A stretch of DNA of 64,000 bases from Zestosphaera sp. (GCA_038727705.1 JAVYVJ010000003.1:78035-142034); one strand, 5' to 3'; shown: positions 52,450 to 61,339, counted from the first letter of the stretch. Notes: generated by a model from the letters alone, not told the origin. A program made the numbers and translations.

Positions 52450-52606
52450 TTAATAAGCATAAAAGAAAACCAGGTTCTATATAGTAATAATTGAAATATT
52501 AAACATATTGTTAATGCCTATTCAAACTATGAATGTAGTTATCAAACAAGTTCACTGGGTAAGTACCTTTGTTGTCACTCCCCGATCATTTACTATCGCG
52601 TAGTTA

Positions 52607-53200
52607 ATGTGGTGTAAGGTTTATGAGGTTATGGAGCAATACTTAAACTTGGGTGGTGTGTTGCACAGCGCTTCTGGAGCTCCTCTTAAGGGCCTGGTAT
52701 GCAGTGATTACTTCTTTCTCTGCATAGGGACTGAGTTGAGGAGGGATGATGCTGCCGGTCTACGTTTCTGCGACATTCTTGAGTCAGGCGGGTTCCCTAA
52801 GGAAAGGCTCGTAAAGTGTGAGTTCGGTCTTGAGAATTGCGCGTCAGTTGTTGAGGAGGCGCTGGTCAGGAAGGCGGTCTTAGTCGATGCCATGATATCT
52901 CTCAAGGGGGAGGACGAGAACGTTGACTACATACTTACGGACTTGAAGTCAGTCGACGATGAGAGAATGTTCCTAGTCACAACGCACTCTATCCCCGTTA
53001 AGTTCGTAGTAGAGGTGCTGAGGAGTGAAGGATTACTGAGGGATGTTCTTGTCCTGGGCATTGTAGCGAGGGATCTTAGTCTGGGTGAGGGGCTGAGTGA
53101 GAGGGTTCAGGAGGTGGTGGAGGGCCTCGCTAGGATGGTTCTTGATCTGTGGAGGGAATGTTCTGAGGCAGGCCGTGATGCCGAGAGCGGGTCACGCTAA
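52607..53200 (+). CDS. [NiFe] hydrogenase maturation protease (HycI/HyaD family)
   Basis: A 197-residue endopeptidase that clips the C-terminus of the hydrogenase large subunit after nickel insertion. C-I-G-T-E-L-R-R-D-D-A-A-G (about 37-49) holds the first nickel-sensing acid, V-L-V-D-A supplies the second, and T-T-H-S near 126 gives the histidine. An N-terminal extension of about 25 residues precedes the usual start. It is convergent with the last gene of the hydrogenase operon, with a 9-base overlap of ends. The ATG at 52631 is an alternative start. Confidence 0.87.
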   Translation: MWCKVYEVMEQYLNLGGVLHSASGAPLKGLVCSDYFFLCIGTELRRDDAAGLRFCDILESGGFPKERLVKCEFGLENCASVVEEALVRKAVLVDAMISLKGEDENVDYILTDLKSVDDERMFLVTTHSIPVKFVVEVLRSEGLLRDVLVLGIVARDLSLGEGLSERVQEVVEGLARMVLDLWRECSEAGRDAESGSR

Positions 53201-54196
53201 CATTAACTGATTCAAGACTGTCGAAATGACTATGGCTAGCACTGCTGGGAGCAACGCATACCTGACTAGAGTCTTCACTCCCTGCTCCACTCTGAACCTC
53301 CCGAAGGATGACTTGATCAGCGTTATGATGGTGAGGACTGCGAGGTACTTGATCACGACCGCAACGATTCCTGCGACTGGATTCCCGATGAAGGGGTGTG
53401 GTCCTCCAAGGAGGAGGTACGTAACCACTAGAGATAATGCGTAAAGGTCGGCGTCGTGGAGGAAGTTGAATATTGCGAGGAGCGGGCCGCTGAACTCTGT
53501 TGCAACGCCTGCTATCAGCTCCTGCTCGGCCTCAGGTATGTTGAACGGCGGTAGCATGAGCTTTGACTGGAGAGCTATTAGGGCAGCCACCGTAGCCAGG
53601 AACATCGGGACCGCTGTCAGCGGGTTAGTCCATAACCCCCATGCTGCATCCACCGCAGCCTTGACCGAGAAGGCGGGCTCTGCCACCCGGTGAGAGAGAT
53701 AGGCAGGCGTCAGGACAGCGGTGAAGAAGGCGGGTTCAGCAACTGCAAGTATGGTTGTGAGTCTTGAGACCCCCTTGACTGCGAAGGGATTCAGCAACGA
53801 CGTAGCCATCACGAGTTCTGAGATCGCAACCCACACGCCCAAAAGGTAGACCAGGAGTATCACGTCGAATTTAGCTGCTATGCTGAGCGGGGCTATAGGT
53901 AGTAGGAGGAGTGAGGCCACCACCGCTCCCAACCCCAGGCAACCGAAGGCACGGGCTACTGAGATGCTACCATACTTATAGTTAGGCTCTGTCTTAACTA
54001 GTAGGAGTTTAATGAAGTCCGCGAAGGGCTGCAGGACTCCGATAGGGCCCACATAGGAGGGCCCCATCCTCCTCTGAGATCTGGCGAACAGTTTTCTGAC
54101 CCACCACTCACTAAACATGGACATAACCCACAGCCCCAGGAGACCGGGGAACAGCAGGACCTCCACCAGAAGCACTAAAATAGTTGTCACATCCAC
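53192..54196 (-). CDS. mbhM: Membrane-bound hydrogenase subunit M (NuoH-like)
   Basis: A 334-residue, eight-helix protein of the NuoH/complex I subunit 1 family, which anchors the peripheral arm and joins it to the ion-pumping module. S-Q-R-R-M-G-P-S-Y-V-G-P near residue 40, and F-N-I-P-E-A-E-Q-E-L near 218, are the two conserved loops. It is the last gene of the 13-gene hydrogenase operon, detached from the other hydrogenase-module genes, which lie at the beginning. Confidence 0.94.
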   Translation of the reverse strand: MDVTTILVLLVEVLLFPGLLGLWVMSMFSEWWVRKLFARSQRRMGPSYVGPIGVLQPFADFIKLLLVKTEPNYKYGSISVARAFGCLGLGAVVASLLLLPIAPLSIAAKFDVILLVYLLGVWVAISELVMATSLLNPFAVKGVSRLTTILAVAEPAFFTAVLTPAYLSHRVAEPAFSVKAAVDAAWGLWTNPLTAVPMFLATVAALIALQSKLMLPPFNIPEAEQELIAGVATEFSGPLLAIFNFLHDADLYALSLVVTYLLLGGPHPFIGNPVAGIVAVVIKYLAVLTIITLIKSSFGRFRVEQGVKTLVRYALLPAVLAIVISTVLNQLMLA

Positions 54197-54202
54197 CGCT
54201 CA

Positions 54203-54559
54203 TCACCTCATGCTAATGAAGTATATGAGTGCCATCAGTGAGAGCGCACCGATATACGTAATCATGTAGACACTCCACTCATTCATCACTCCACTATGCA
54301 TCCTGTCTCTCAGATAATTGTAGAGTCTGCGTCCAGCGCCCCACACGAGCCCCCAGAAGAGGTTACGAACCGGTACGTCGAGAGATCTGACCACGGTCTT
54401 CGGCTCACCTCCTATGTAGGCCTCGCCGTACTCCTCACTGCTCGGCCTGTCCCTCCTGGATAAAGTTGCGTAGGCCAGGTACATCGTGGCCGCGGTCAAC
54501 ACCAAAGCACTGCTTAGTAGGAGCGTGGCTGACGCGGGATCCAGTATGAGAACTTCCAT
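54203..54559 (-). CDS. Membrane-bound hydrogenase subunit I-like
   Basis: A 118-residue protein with one N-terminal membrane helix, a loop with E-E-Y-G-E-A-Y-I-G-G-E-P, an amphipathic stretch, and a C-terminal helix after S-G-V-M-N-E-W-S-V-Y. This ending resembles the lateral-helix tail of NuoL/antiporter subunits that MbhI supplies as a separate protein. It lies between the MnhD-like and NuoH-like genes, where MbhI belongs functionally. The identification rests on position and layout more than on motifs. Confidence 0.65.
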   Translation of the reverse strand: MEVLILDPASATLLLSSALVLTAATMYLAYATLSRRDRPSSEEYGEAYIGGEPKTVVRSLDVPVRNLFWGLVWGAGRRLYNYLRDRMHSGVMNEWSVYMITYIGALSLMALIYFISMR

Positions 54560-54565
54560 TCCTAC

Positions 54566-56161
54566 TCACCCACCCCAGAATAAATAGTATCCCTGAATCC
54601 AGTAGTTGTAGATGCCCTGCAGGGAAGTAGCCCCGTTGACTACCGTCTGAAGCCAGTCAATCAGAACTCCTGAGAGGAGTCCAGTGGCTATGCACGCGGC
54701 TGCAAGTGTCAGGAGGACAGCAATCGGTATTAGGCCAACCTTGGGAAGGTCCTGAACTTTAGACGTCTTGAAGAGTACAGCGTAAAGTAGCCTTACGTAA
54801 CCTAGTAGCGAGACTGCCGAGATAGCGTTGATGAGGACCGCTATGTAGGGCATCCCAGCCTCCATGAAAGATGAGTAGAGGAGATACTTACTGAAGAAGC
54901 CGCCGAAGGGTGGAACCCCAAGTAACTGCAATACCCCTACCATCAGGACGAATGCCAGCAACGGATTCCTCCTCACAAGACCTCCGAGTTCATCAAGCCT
55001 CCTGCTGCCCCCAGCCATGAATATGACAACGCCGGAGGCGAGGAAGAGGAGGGACTTACCTAAACTGTGATTTATGAGGTGATAGAGGGCACCTGAAAGC
55101 CCGTCAATGTAGGCCGGTGTGCCGGGAGCGGCTACAGTGGTCATCCCTATTGAGAGTCCTGCGAGCACTAACCCTAGGTGGCTGACGGTTGAGTAGGCTA
55201 GCAGTCTCTTTATATCGTCTTGGACCGCCATCATAAATGCCCCTACAAACCCCGATGCGATCCCCAAGACTAGGGTGGTCAGTAACATCATGTCCCTCAA
55301 GCCCACTACCGCCGAGTAAGGGTTAAATATAGTGTACATGAATCTGAAGACCGCATAGACCCCCACGTTAACCACAAGTCCTGAGAGAGCTGCCGAGACT
55401 GGTGTGGGAGCTTCCGGGTGCGCATCAGGCAACCAGAAGTGGTTGGGGAATATCGCTGACTTAAATGTGAAGGTCCAGAGTGAGAGTGCTAGAGCCACTG
55501 CGGTGGCGGCATAGACCTGGCCATAATATGGTCCTGAAGCTGTGTTGTAGCCGAACGTCACTTTATTAATGAGATCCGCCATGTTGAGTGTTCCGAAAGA
55601 CGCGTAGATGAATACAAGTCCTATAAAGTAGAGGGTGGTTGCTACAGCACCGAAGAGTCCGTACTTGATGGCCGCCTCAACGGCCTCGGGCTTGCTCCTG
55701 TAGAACCCTACTAACGCGTACGCACTTATAGACATGACCTCGAGCATTACGAACAGGTTGAACGCGTCGCCAGTGTATATGCACCCCAGCATCCCCACCT
55801 CCAGACCTAGGAGTAATGTGTAATAGTAGGGTGCGGCCTTAAGGTCTCTGACGTACCAGGCACTGTAGACAGTTATCAAGAACATCACCGAGGTGGTGAG
55901 AAGTGCCAGGAGTGCGTTCACGTAATCGACCTCATAGCTTATCCCCATCGGAGGCCACCAGCCGCCGAACGGATACGCCTTAACACCTCCCTCAAGGACT
56001 AGGTGGAAATTGTATGTAGCAGTGATCAACGCGTAAAGCGACGCAAGCGACGCGTAGATGTGGAAGAATCTGACGTTCTTAACTAACATTCCTAGGAGTG
56101 GAAGTACGAATGCAAGCCCTATGAGGGACGGAACCAGCATACCCACGCTCAGGACGTTCAC
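54566..56161 (-). CDS. mbhH: Antiporter/NuoN-like subunit (MrpD, MbhH)
   Basis: A 531-residue, about fourteen-helix ion-translocating subunit. Family residues are visible: the glutamate in M-L-E-V-M-S-I-S-A-Y-A-L-V near 140, the lysine in the F-K-S-A-I-F-P-N-H-F-W-L-P-D-A-H-P-E-A-P-T-P-V-S-A segment near 230, and the lysine/histidine pairs at H-L-I-N-H-S-L-G-K near 365. It forms the proton (or sodium) channel of the Mrp module. Confidence 0.95.
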   Translation of the reverse strand: MNVLSVGMLVPSLIGLAFVLPLLGMLVKNVRFFHIYASLASLYALITATYNFHLVLEGGVKAYPFGGWWPPMGISYEVDYVNALLALLTTSVMFLITVYSAWYVRDLKAAPYYYTLLLGLEVGMLGCIYTGDAFNLFVMLEVMSISAYALVGFYRSKPEAVEAAIKYGLFGAVATTLYFIGLVFIYASFGTLNMADLINKVTFGYNTASGPYYGQVYAATAVALALSLWTFTFKSAIFPNHFWLPDAHPEAPTPVSAALSGLVVNVGVYAVFRFMYTIFNPYSAVVGLRDMMLLTTLVLGIASGFVGAFMMAVQDDIKRLLAYSTVSHLGLVLAGLSIGMTTVAAPGTPAYIDGLSGALYHLINHSLGKSLLFLASGVVIFMAGGSRRLDELGGLVRRNPLLAFVLMVGVLQLLGVPPFGGFFSKYLLYSSFMEAGMPYIAVLINAISAVSLLGYVRLLYAVLFKTSKVQDLPKVGLIPIAVLLTLAAACIATGLLSGVLIDWLQTVVNGATSLQGIYNYWIQGYYLFWGG

Positions 56162-56172
56162 CCACCATCACC

Positions 56173-56688
56173 TCAGTCGAATATCACCCGAGCGAACCTC
56201 TCAAAAACCTCCGAGACCTGTCTCCTTGCTTCGCCCGGTTCTGTCGTAGTGGTGTCTATCCAGTGTACATAGAACACCTTCTTACTCCGGTCAACCTCCA
56301 CAACGACAGTGCCAGGGGTGTTTGTTATCGAGTTAGCTATGGTGAGCATGGAATAGTCGCTAGCTACATCGTAGGGGATCTTGACGATGCCGGGGTTTAT
56401 GGGCATCCTCGGGTGGAGTATTCGCTTCATCACATCCACGTGAGCCTTCACCTCATCCACGAAGAAGTACCTGAATGCGTACGTAATAAGCCATGCAAGC
56501 CTCTGTGGCTGAAGCAGTTTGCGGGGATCCTTCACAGTCAAGTTGGCGGTTATCACAGACGTAACTAGAGCTACTACCACCCCAGTAGTTACGTCATACA
56601 GCGACGTGGAACCCGAGAAGATCACGTAGACCACGAAGACCGGGAAGAAGACCCCAACCACCTTACCTACGTAATCCATCGAACTCAC
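56173..56688 (-). CDS. mbhA: Mrp antiporter subunit E-like (MbhA)
   Basis: A 171-residue subunit. Two or three N-terminal membrane helices are followed by a soluble alpha/beta domain (residues about 75-171) with N-S-I-T-N-T-P-G-T and H-W-I-D, the MnhE signatures. It overlaps the preceding MnhC-like gene by four bases. In Thermococcus this gene comes first in the mbh operon; here it has moved behind MbhG. Confidence 0.92.
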   Translation of the reverse strand: MSSMDYVGKVVGVFFPVFVVYVIFSGSTSLYDVTTGVVVALVTSVITANLTVKDPRKLLQPQRLAWLITYAFRYFFVDEVKAHVDVMKRILHPRMPINPGIVKIPYDVASDYSMLTIANSITNTPGTVVVEVDRSKKVFYVHWIDTTTTEPGEARRQVSEVFERFARVIFD

Positions 56689-57092
56689 CCCTTAAGCCTC
56701 GCCACCTTCCTCATGTCGGTGGTTCCGTAGAGTCTGTAGATCTGTAGGGTTAGGAATACTAGGAATAACGTGACCGCAAGGCCTATGACTATAGCCGTCA
56801 ACACCAGAGCTTGAGGGAGAGGGTCTACAGCCACGTCCAGAAACCTCAGGAGCTCGCTCGGCGTGGGCTCACTCACAGTGACGACGGGGGGTACGGGCGG
56901 CTTATCCGGCGACGGCCATCCTCTGTAGCCTACAGCTATCGCTAGCACGTTCGCGCTGTCGGAGAATATGGTCAGGGCTATCACCTTCTTGATCAGGCTA
57001 GGTCTGACGAAGACCCCGTAGAGCGATAGTCCTGTGTTTATTATTATGCTGAAGAGAAATACGTTGAAGAGGAATGTATTCAAGTCACTCAT
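56685..57092 (-). CDS. mbhG: Mrp antiporter subunit C-like (NuoK type, MbhG)
   Basis: A 135-residue, three-helix protein of the NuoK/MnhC family, with S-L-Y-G-V-F-V-R-P-S-L-I-K-K and D-P-L-P-Q-A-L-V-L-T-A-I-V-I-G, the latter being the strongly conserved MnhC segment. The ATG at 57092 (M-S-D-L-N-T-F) is chosen because it gives an 8-base overlap with the previous gene. A longer frame to 57215 adds 41 polar residues unlike the family. Confidence 0.93.
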   Translation of the reverse strand: MSDLNTFLFNVFLFSIIINTGLSLYGVFVRPSLIKKVIALTIFSDSANVLAIAVGYRGWPSPDKPPVPPVVTVSEPTPSELLRFLDVAVDPLPQALVLTAIVIGLAVTLFLVFLTLQIYRLYGTTDMRKVARLKG

Positions 57093-57924
57093 ACTCCTCA
57101 CCACCCAATACACTCCTAGCAATCTCTTCAGGTATTGAGAGTAGTATGAAGACCAGGGTAAAGCCCCCGGCCACCGCCAGATACTCGAAGAGGTTAAATA
57201 GGAAGAGAGTTCCACTTAAAAGTGTGTTGAAGACGTAGGCAGGCACCCCGACTGGTGCGTCAAACTTCGGTTGATTCTGAAAGACGTAAGCGTTGACGCC
57301 GAGAACTAGGCCAGCGATCACAGCCAGAAACGCTGTGACGTATATTCCCAGCAACCCAACAGTCCTCAAAACCAGCATGGGCTTCTCCGATATGCCTCTC
57401 TTCACGAGGAAGTAGACGGAGAAGATCACTAAGAGTAGCAGGGGCGCCACAGCCGCTGCAGAACCTCCCTGGAAGCCTCCGCCGGGCGTCAGGTGGCCGT
57501 GGAGCGCTATAGAAGCACTGACCGCTATTATGAGCGGGGTCAGCGGTCTGGACGCCGTCTTGACTATCGGGCTCAGCCCGTTGCCCTCTACCTCAACGGT
57601 AGCTGTGTTATTCTCAACGACGCTCTTGAGGGAGATCCCCCTCATCAGGGCGAGGGCGCCCACTATTGCAAGGAAGAACACCGCTGTTTCGAACAACGTG
57701 TCAAGCCCTCTATAGTCCCAGACTATTGCAGTGACTGCCTCAGGGCTCATAGCACTAAACTCCGGGAACTGTGGGTTGAGCGTCGTGTAGAGGTACCAGG
57801 ACGCCAGCATCCTGACGCCGGGAAGTGGGAAGTAGTACCCAAGAGCGCCTGAGGTAAATGCAAGCGAGAGCGTGAGGATCAGAATCGAGAGACTGAGTAG
57901 TGGGAGTATCTTCCTAATCCTCAT
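57085..57924 (-). CDS. Fused Mrp antiporter subunits E+F of Mbh (MnhB-like)
   Basis: A 279-residue membrane protein joining two subunits that are separate in Thermococcus. The first about 100 residues match MbhE (C-terminal part of MrpA: W-D-Y-R-G-L-D-T-L-F-E-T near 70). The rest is MnhB/MbhF with H-G-H-L-T-P-G-G-G-F-Q-G-G near 140 and several helices. The fusion is in frame and its codon use is normal. It overlaps the 89-residue MbhD gene by four bases. Confidence 0.9.
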   Translation of the reverse strand: MRIRKILPLLSLSILILTLSLAFTSGALGYYFPLPGVRMLASWYLYTTLNPQFPEFSAMSPEAVTAIVWDYRGLDTLFETAVFFLAIVGALALMRGISLKSVVENNTATVEVEGNGLSPIVKTASRPLTPLIIAVSASIALHGHLTPGGGFQGGSAAAVAPLLLLVIFSVYFLVKRGISEKPMLVLRTVGLLGIYVTAFLAVIAGLVLGVNAYVFQNQPKFDAPVGVPAYVFNTLLSGTLFLFNLFEYLAVAGGFTLVFILLSIPEEIARSVLGGEEYE

Positions 57925-58190
57925 TTCTCATCACCCTCCATCCTCTCCGTCTTCTTTATTAGGAAAAGAATGACAGCCGGGTACAGCCCAACCGCAACCG
58001 GGATGTAGACAAGCGATATGTCTGGTGCCATGAGTAGGTAGAAGAGTAGAGTATATGCCGTGCTTTGCAACGCTGAATAGACAACCGCCTTAACCAGGTC
58101 TTTCTCCAAGACAGCCAGATAGGTCGCGATCATGGAGATTACGCCCGTTACAGCCATAAAGAGGTAGGTCAGGGTGCTCAGCTCTATCAC
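57921..58190 (-). CDS. mbhD: Mrp subunit, MbhD-like (DUF4040)
   Basis: An 89-residue, three-helix protein equal to a piece of MrpA. E-K-D-L-V-K-A-V-V-Y-S-A-L-Q-S and P-D-I-S-L-V-Y-I-P-V-A-V-G are the conserved DUF4040 segments. Both neighbours overlap it by four bases, so the operon is translated as a chain. Confidence 0.92.
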   Translation of the reverse strand: MIELSTLTYLFMAVTGVISMIATYLAVLEKDLVKAVVYSALQSTAYTLLFYLLMAPDISLVYIPVAVGLYPAVILFLIKKTERMEGDEK

Positions 58191-58576
58191 TTCTCCTCAT
58201 CCTCCTTGAGTTTCTCGCCCAAGGCGTCGTGAATTATTGGTTGGGGTACAGCAGCCCTCGACTTATAGGCTGCTCTGGCGAGGGCGTGGGACCCTACAGG
58301 ACCTAAGAGCAGTATGAGGGATGCCGTTACGGCAGAACCCCCAGCCACAAACCACCTATACTGACCTAAGTCAGTATAGCCGGCAGCGAAGAGAGCGACG
58401 CCGACGAGAGGGACGAAAGCCCCCCATATAGTCCCGACGGTCGCCGCGTGGAGTCTGACGAAGAAGTTAGGAAATCTAAGCAATCCTACGGAGGCTATTA
58501 AGTCAGCAACAGCTCCCACTACGATCATCACGGTCCCAAACATCATGAGGACCTGATTAAGGATGTCCTCGACCAT
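58187..58576 (-). CDS. mbhC: Mrp antiporter subunit G-like (MbhC)
   Basis: A 129-residue, three-helix protein of the MnhG/PhaG family. G-L-L-R-F-P-N-F-F-V-R-L-H-A-A-T near residues 30-45 is the hallmark, including the conserved R-L-H. The tail after residue 100 is polar. It overlaps the MbhD gene. Confidence 0.93.
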   Translation of the reverse strand: MVEDILNQVLMMFGTVMIVVGAVADLIASVGLLRFPNFFVRLHAATVGTIWGAFVPLVGVALFAAGYTDLGQYRWFVAGGSAVTASLILLLGPVGSHALARAAYKSRAAVPQPIIHDALGEKLKEDEEK

Positions 58577-58578
58577 GC

Positions 58579-58860
58579 CTACTCACCCATCTCCCTCGAC
58601 TCCAGATATTTAGCTACGTAAATGTCCAGAGCGAACACCCACAGCGCGAGAACTATAGCCACCGCAATCAACACAGAAGATTTGAATAGCACACTCAGCA
58701 CAGCTATGAAGGCCGCTAACTCATAGCTCATAGAGTCTATAGCCAACACGGCATCAGGTATGGTGGGTCCCTTGACGGCCCTCACAGCATAGAGGGTGAA
58801 TGCCGTCAGGTAGACCGGTATCGAGTAGAGGATCGCACTAACCAGGATCTCGACGTCCAT
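58579..58860 (-). CDS. mbhB: Mrp antiporter subunit F-like (MbhB)
   Basis: A 93-residue, three-helix MnhF/PhaF protein. V-K-G-P-T-I-P-D-A-V-L-A-I-D is the family signature near residues 28-41. It starts at the end of the ferredoxin-like subunit gene and is followed two bases later by MbhC. Confidence 0.92.
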   Translation of the reverse strand: MDVEILVSAILYSIPVYLTAFTLYAVRAVKGPTIPDAVLAIDSMSYELAAFIAVLSVLFKSSVLIAVAIVLALWVFALDIYVAKYLESREMGE

Positions 58861-59258
58861 TACACGCCACCCGCTTTAGGCGTTGTGCTTAGTGAGAGAT
58901 TACTTGAATCCGTCGGGGCTGGCGACGCTAGCCTGTAATCATTGCTAACTGTGTAAGCATTTGTGGGACACACGGTCACACACCTGTAGCAAAAAACGCA
59001 TTTAAAGTAGTTGATCACAGGATAGATCTTCCTCGCGTTCGTCTTCGGGACCTCATATCCATCAGGTATTTTCGTCATGGTTATCGCGTTGGAGGGGCAC
59101 TCCACAGCACAGAGGGAGCAACCCACACACTTCCTCAGGTCAGCGTACTGCCTCCCTCTAAAGTCAGGCTCTATGATCGTCTGCTCCTTTGGGTATTGAA
59201 TGGTCACAGGCCTGCTGAAGATGCCTCTAACTATCTCTTTAAGTAGGGCAGGCCTCAC
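58860..59258 (-). CDS. mbhN: Hydrogenase ferredoxin-like subunit N (NuoI type)
   Basis: A 132-residue subunit with two 4Fe-4S sites: C-V-G-C-S-L-C-A-V-E-C-P and C-V-F-C-Y-R-C-V-T-V-C-P. It passes electrons from ferredoxin to the small subunit. The C-terminal 25 residues are serine/proline-rich and probably flexible. It overlaps the large-subunit gene by four bases. Confidence 0.95.
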   Translation of the reverse strand: MRPALLKEIVRGIFSRPVTIQYPKEQTIIEPDFRGRQYADLRKCVGCSLCAVECPSNAITMTKIPDGYEVPKTNARKIYPVINYFKCVFCYRCVTVCPTNAYTVSNDYRLASPAPTDSSNLSLSTTPKAGGV

Positions 59259-60457
59259 TCACTCGCACCTCCAAGCTTCTTAAGGGGTATTGAATACCTC
59301 ACCCCGCTTCTAAGATTCGTAACTACTGCCCTCTCCATGCAAGATATGCATGGATCAAAGCTCCCTAGAATTATAGGGACGTCGGCGATCATTTGATCAA
59401 TGTAGGCGAAGGCCGAGTTAACCAAGTTGTTGAGTGAAGGGGTCCTTATCTTCACTCTGTAGGGCTTGTCACCACCTGAGCTACTCACGTAGTAGGTCAG
59501 CTCACCTCGGGGGGCCTCCACAGCCGTGTAGGTCTCCCCAGCTGGGAATCTTCTGGGAAGCTTCTTCTCGTCTGGGACGGGATTGCCTTGAGGTAGGTGA
59601 GTCAGGATGTACTTGACCATGTTTATCGACTCATAGAGCTCTCCAAACCTGACCATCGCCCTTGCATAACTATCCCCGTAGTCCTCGGTTATGACGTTGA
59701 ACGGTATTTCCCCGTAAGCGTCGTACCTGTCCTGCGCCCTGATGTCGGTCCTCACCCCAGAGCCTCTGGCTATCGGGCCTACTAGCGAGTGCGCGACTAT
59801 GTCCCGCGGCTTTATCCTCCCCACATCCCTCAACCTCTTGTTAATGGTCGCGTCCTCCTGGAAGACTCTGTGATAGTACTTGACCCTCTCCTCCACCCTC
59901 GACACCACGTCCATTATCCTTGAGATCTTCACTTCATCGACATCTCTTCTAACCCCGCCAACCATCATGTAATCCGCCAGAACCCTCTGCCCAGTAAGCA
60001 TCTCCTTAGCCTTCATGACAGGCTCCCTGTCCTTCATCACGTACATGAAGAGCGTCTCGTACCCCGCCAGCTCGGCTGCGATCGCTAGTATGAGCATGTG
60101 ACTGTGTATCCTCTCAAGCTCCATCGCCAGGACCCTTAGGTACTTTGCTCTGGGCGGCGGATCCACGTCGAGGATCTGCTCCAGGGCCCTGACGTAGCAG
60201 TTGGCGTGAACCGTGTTACATATGCCGCACACACGGCCAACTATGAATATATCCCTGTAGAATGAGTTCTTCTCGGCAAGCTTCTCAATTCCACGGTGGT
60301 TATAGCCTGTTATCACATCAACCTTAACTACCCTCTCTCCGTCAGCGTGGAGCTTGAGGAGCAACGGCTCGTGAAGTGCGGGATGCTGAGGTCCCACAGG
60401 TATCTCAACAGTCAGCGGTATCTCCACCACGTGAGTTACCTCACCCATCCTAGACAC
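59255..60457 (-). CDS. mbhL: Group 4 [NiFe] hydrogenase large subunit (NuoD-like, MbhL)
   Basis: A 400-residue catalytic subunit where protons are reduced to H2 (or the reverse). All four nickel cysteines are present: C77 and C80 in R-V-C-G-I-C-N-T-V-H, and C370 and C373 in D-P-C-I-S-C-M-E-R. Sulfur-reducing Mbs/Mbx relatives have lost part of this set, so a true hydrogenase is indicated. The chain continues 27 residues past the last cysteine, a tail that the protease at 52607 would trim. It overlaps the NuoC-like gene by eight bases. Confidence 0.96.
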   Translation of the reverse strand: MSRMGEVTHVVEIPLTVEIPVGPQHPALHEPLLLKLHADGERVVKVDVITGYNHRGIEKLAEKNSFYRDIFIVGRVCGICNTVHANCYVRALEQILDVDPPPRAKYLRVLAMELERIHSHMLILAIAAELAGYETLFMYVMKDREPVMKAKEMLTGQRVLADYMMVGGVRRDVDEVKISRIMDVVSRVEERVKYYHRVFQEDATINKRLRDVGRIKPRDIVAHSLVGPIARGSGVRTDIRAQDRYDAYGEIPFNVITEDYGDSYARAMVRFGELYESINMVKYILTHLPQGNPVPDEKKLPRRFPAGETYTAVEAPRGELTYYVSSSGGDKPYRVKIRTPSLNNLVNSAFAYIDQMIADVPIILGSFDPCISCMERAVVTNLRSGVRYSIPLKKLGGASE

Positions 60458-60911
60458 CCGAGTCCTTCCTTAGCGGGTAGATCCCCTTAGACGAGACGTC
60501 CTCGGGGATGAAGAAAGACCTCCTCATGTATGCATTACCCTCAAAGAGCACTCCCAGGAGATCGTGGGCCTCCAGCTCGCCGGCCAGCGCTCCCGGCATC
60601 AAGTCGATGAGGGTCTGGATCACCGGCCTCTCCCTAGGCAGGTAAGTCCTGACTACTACGTAGAGGTCGTGTTTGAACACATTTATGAAGTAGTCTAGTC
60701 TTATCAGGCCCTTCTCAGGGAGGTCAGTCCCCTCAATAGTCGCAATATACAGCGAGTCCTCACCCACCGTACTAACAAGTCTGGTGAGTAAATCCCTAAC
60801 ACTGCCCGAGTCGACCTCCAGCACCACCCTATTGGGCCTCATCACGTAAGACGACGTGATGAGGTCCTTCAACAACTCACTTAGATTCAGACTCACTGCC
60901 ATCACCATCAT
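60450..60911 (-). CDS. mbhK: Hydrogenase subunit K (NuoC-like)
   Basis: A 153-residue protein matching the 30-kDa complex I subunit: mixed alpha/beta fold with R-L-D-Y-F-I-N-V, then Y-L-P-R-E-R-P-V-I-Q-T-L and A-G-E-L-E-A-H-D-L-L-G-V-L-F-E-G-N near 120, the conserved NuoC end. It has no cofactors and holds the catalytic arm together. It overlaps the small-subunit gene by 35 bases in the frame as called; a later ATG would reduce that. Confidence 0.9.
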   Translation of the reverse strand: MMVMAVSLNLSELLKDLITSSYVMRPNRVVLEVDSGSVRDLLTRLVSTVGEDSLYIATIEGTDLPEKGLIRLDYFINVFKHDLYVVVRTYLPRERPVIQTLIDLMPGALAGELEAHDLLGVLFEGNAYMRRSFFIPEDVSSKGIYPLRKDSGV

Positions 60912-61320
60912 TCAGCTTCCTCAGAAGCTTGAGGACGCCGTCAAGTATCGCCTCCGGCCTGGGCGGGCATCCAGGCACGTACATGTCGACCTTAACGACT
61001 TTGTCAGCCCCGCCAACGACGGGGTATGAGCCGGAGAAAACCCCACCGGAGGAGGCGCATGCCCCCACAGCCACAACGAACTTAGGCTCAGGCATCTGTT
61101 CGTAGAGCCTCTTCAACCTCTCAGCAGCTTTCTTAGTCACGGCACCCGTTACAACCAACACGTCGCCGTGCCTCACGGACGGCGCTAGCTTGACGCCGAA
61201 CCTCTCAGGGTCGTAGTGCGGGGTTATTGATGCAAGGACCTCGATATCGCATCCGTTACATGCACCGGTATTGAAGTGCACTAGCCAAGGCGAGTACTTA
61301 ACTATTTTTACCCGCTCCAT
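60877..61320 (-). CDS. mbhJ: Hydrogenase small subunit J (NuoB-like)
   Basis: A 147-residue subunit holding the proximal 4Fe-4S cluster. Ligands are C21 and C24 (G-A-C-N-G-C), C88 (G-A-C-A-S-S-G-G) and C118 (P-G-C-P-P-R-P). It is the first gene of the 13-gene operon and follows a TATA-like TTTATAATGG and a GGAGGTTTAAGC ribosome site. The gene lies 79 bases downstream of hypF on the same strand. Confidence 0.95.
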   Translation of the reverse strand: MERVKIVKYSPWLVHFNTGACNGCDIEVLASITPHYDPERFGVKLAPSVRHGDVLVVTGAVTKKAAERLKRLYEQMPEPKFVVAVGACASSGGVFSGSYPVVGGADKVVKVDMYVPGCPPRPEAILDGVLKLLRKLNDGDGSESESK

Positions 61321-61339
61321 GATGCTTAAACCTCCCTTC

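Noticed and set aside
57093-57215. Longer N-terminus for the MnhC-like subunit
   Set aside because: The 41 extra residues overlap the preceding gene heavily and do not resemble the family; the ATG at 57092 gives the usual short overlap.
58860-61320. Sulfane reductase (Mbs/Mbx) in place of hydrogenase
   Set aside because: All four nickel-binding cysteines and the D-P-C-x-x-C ending are present in the large subunit, together with hyp genes and a maturation protease.
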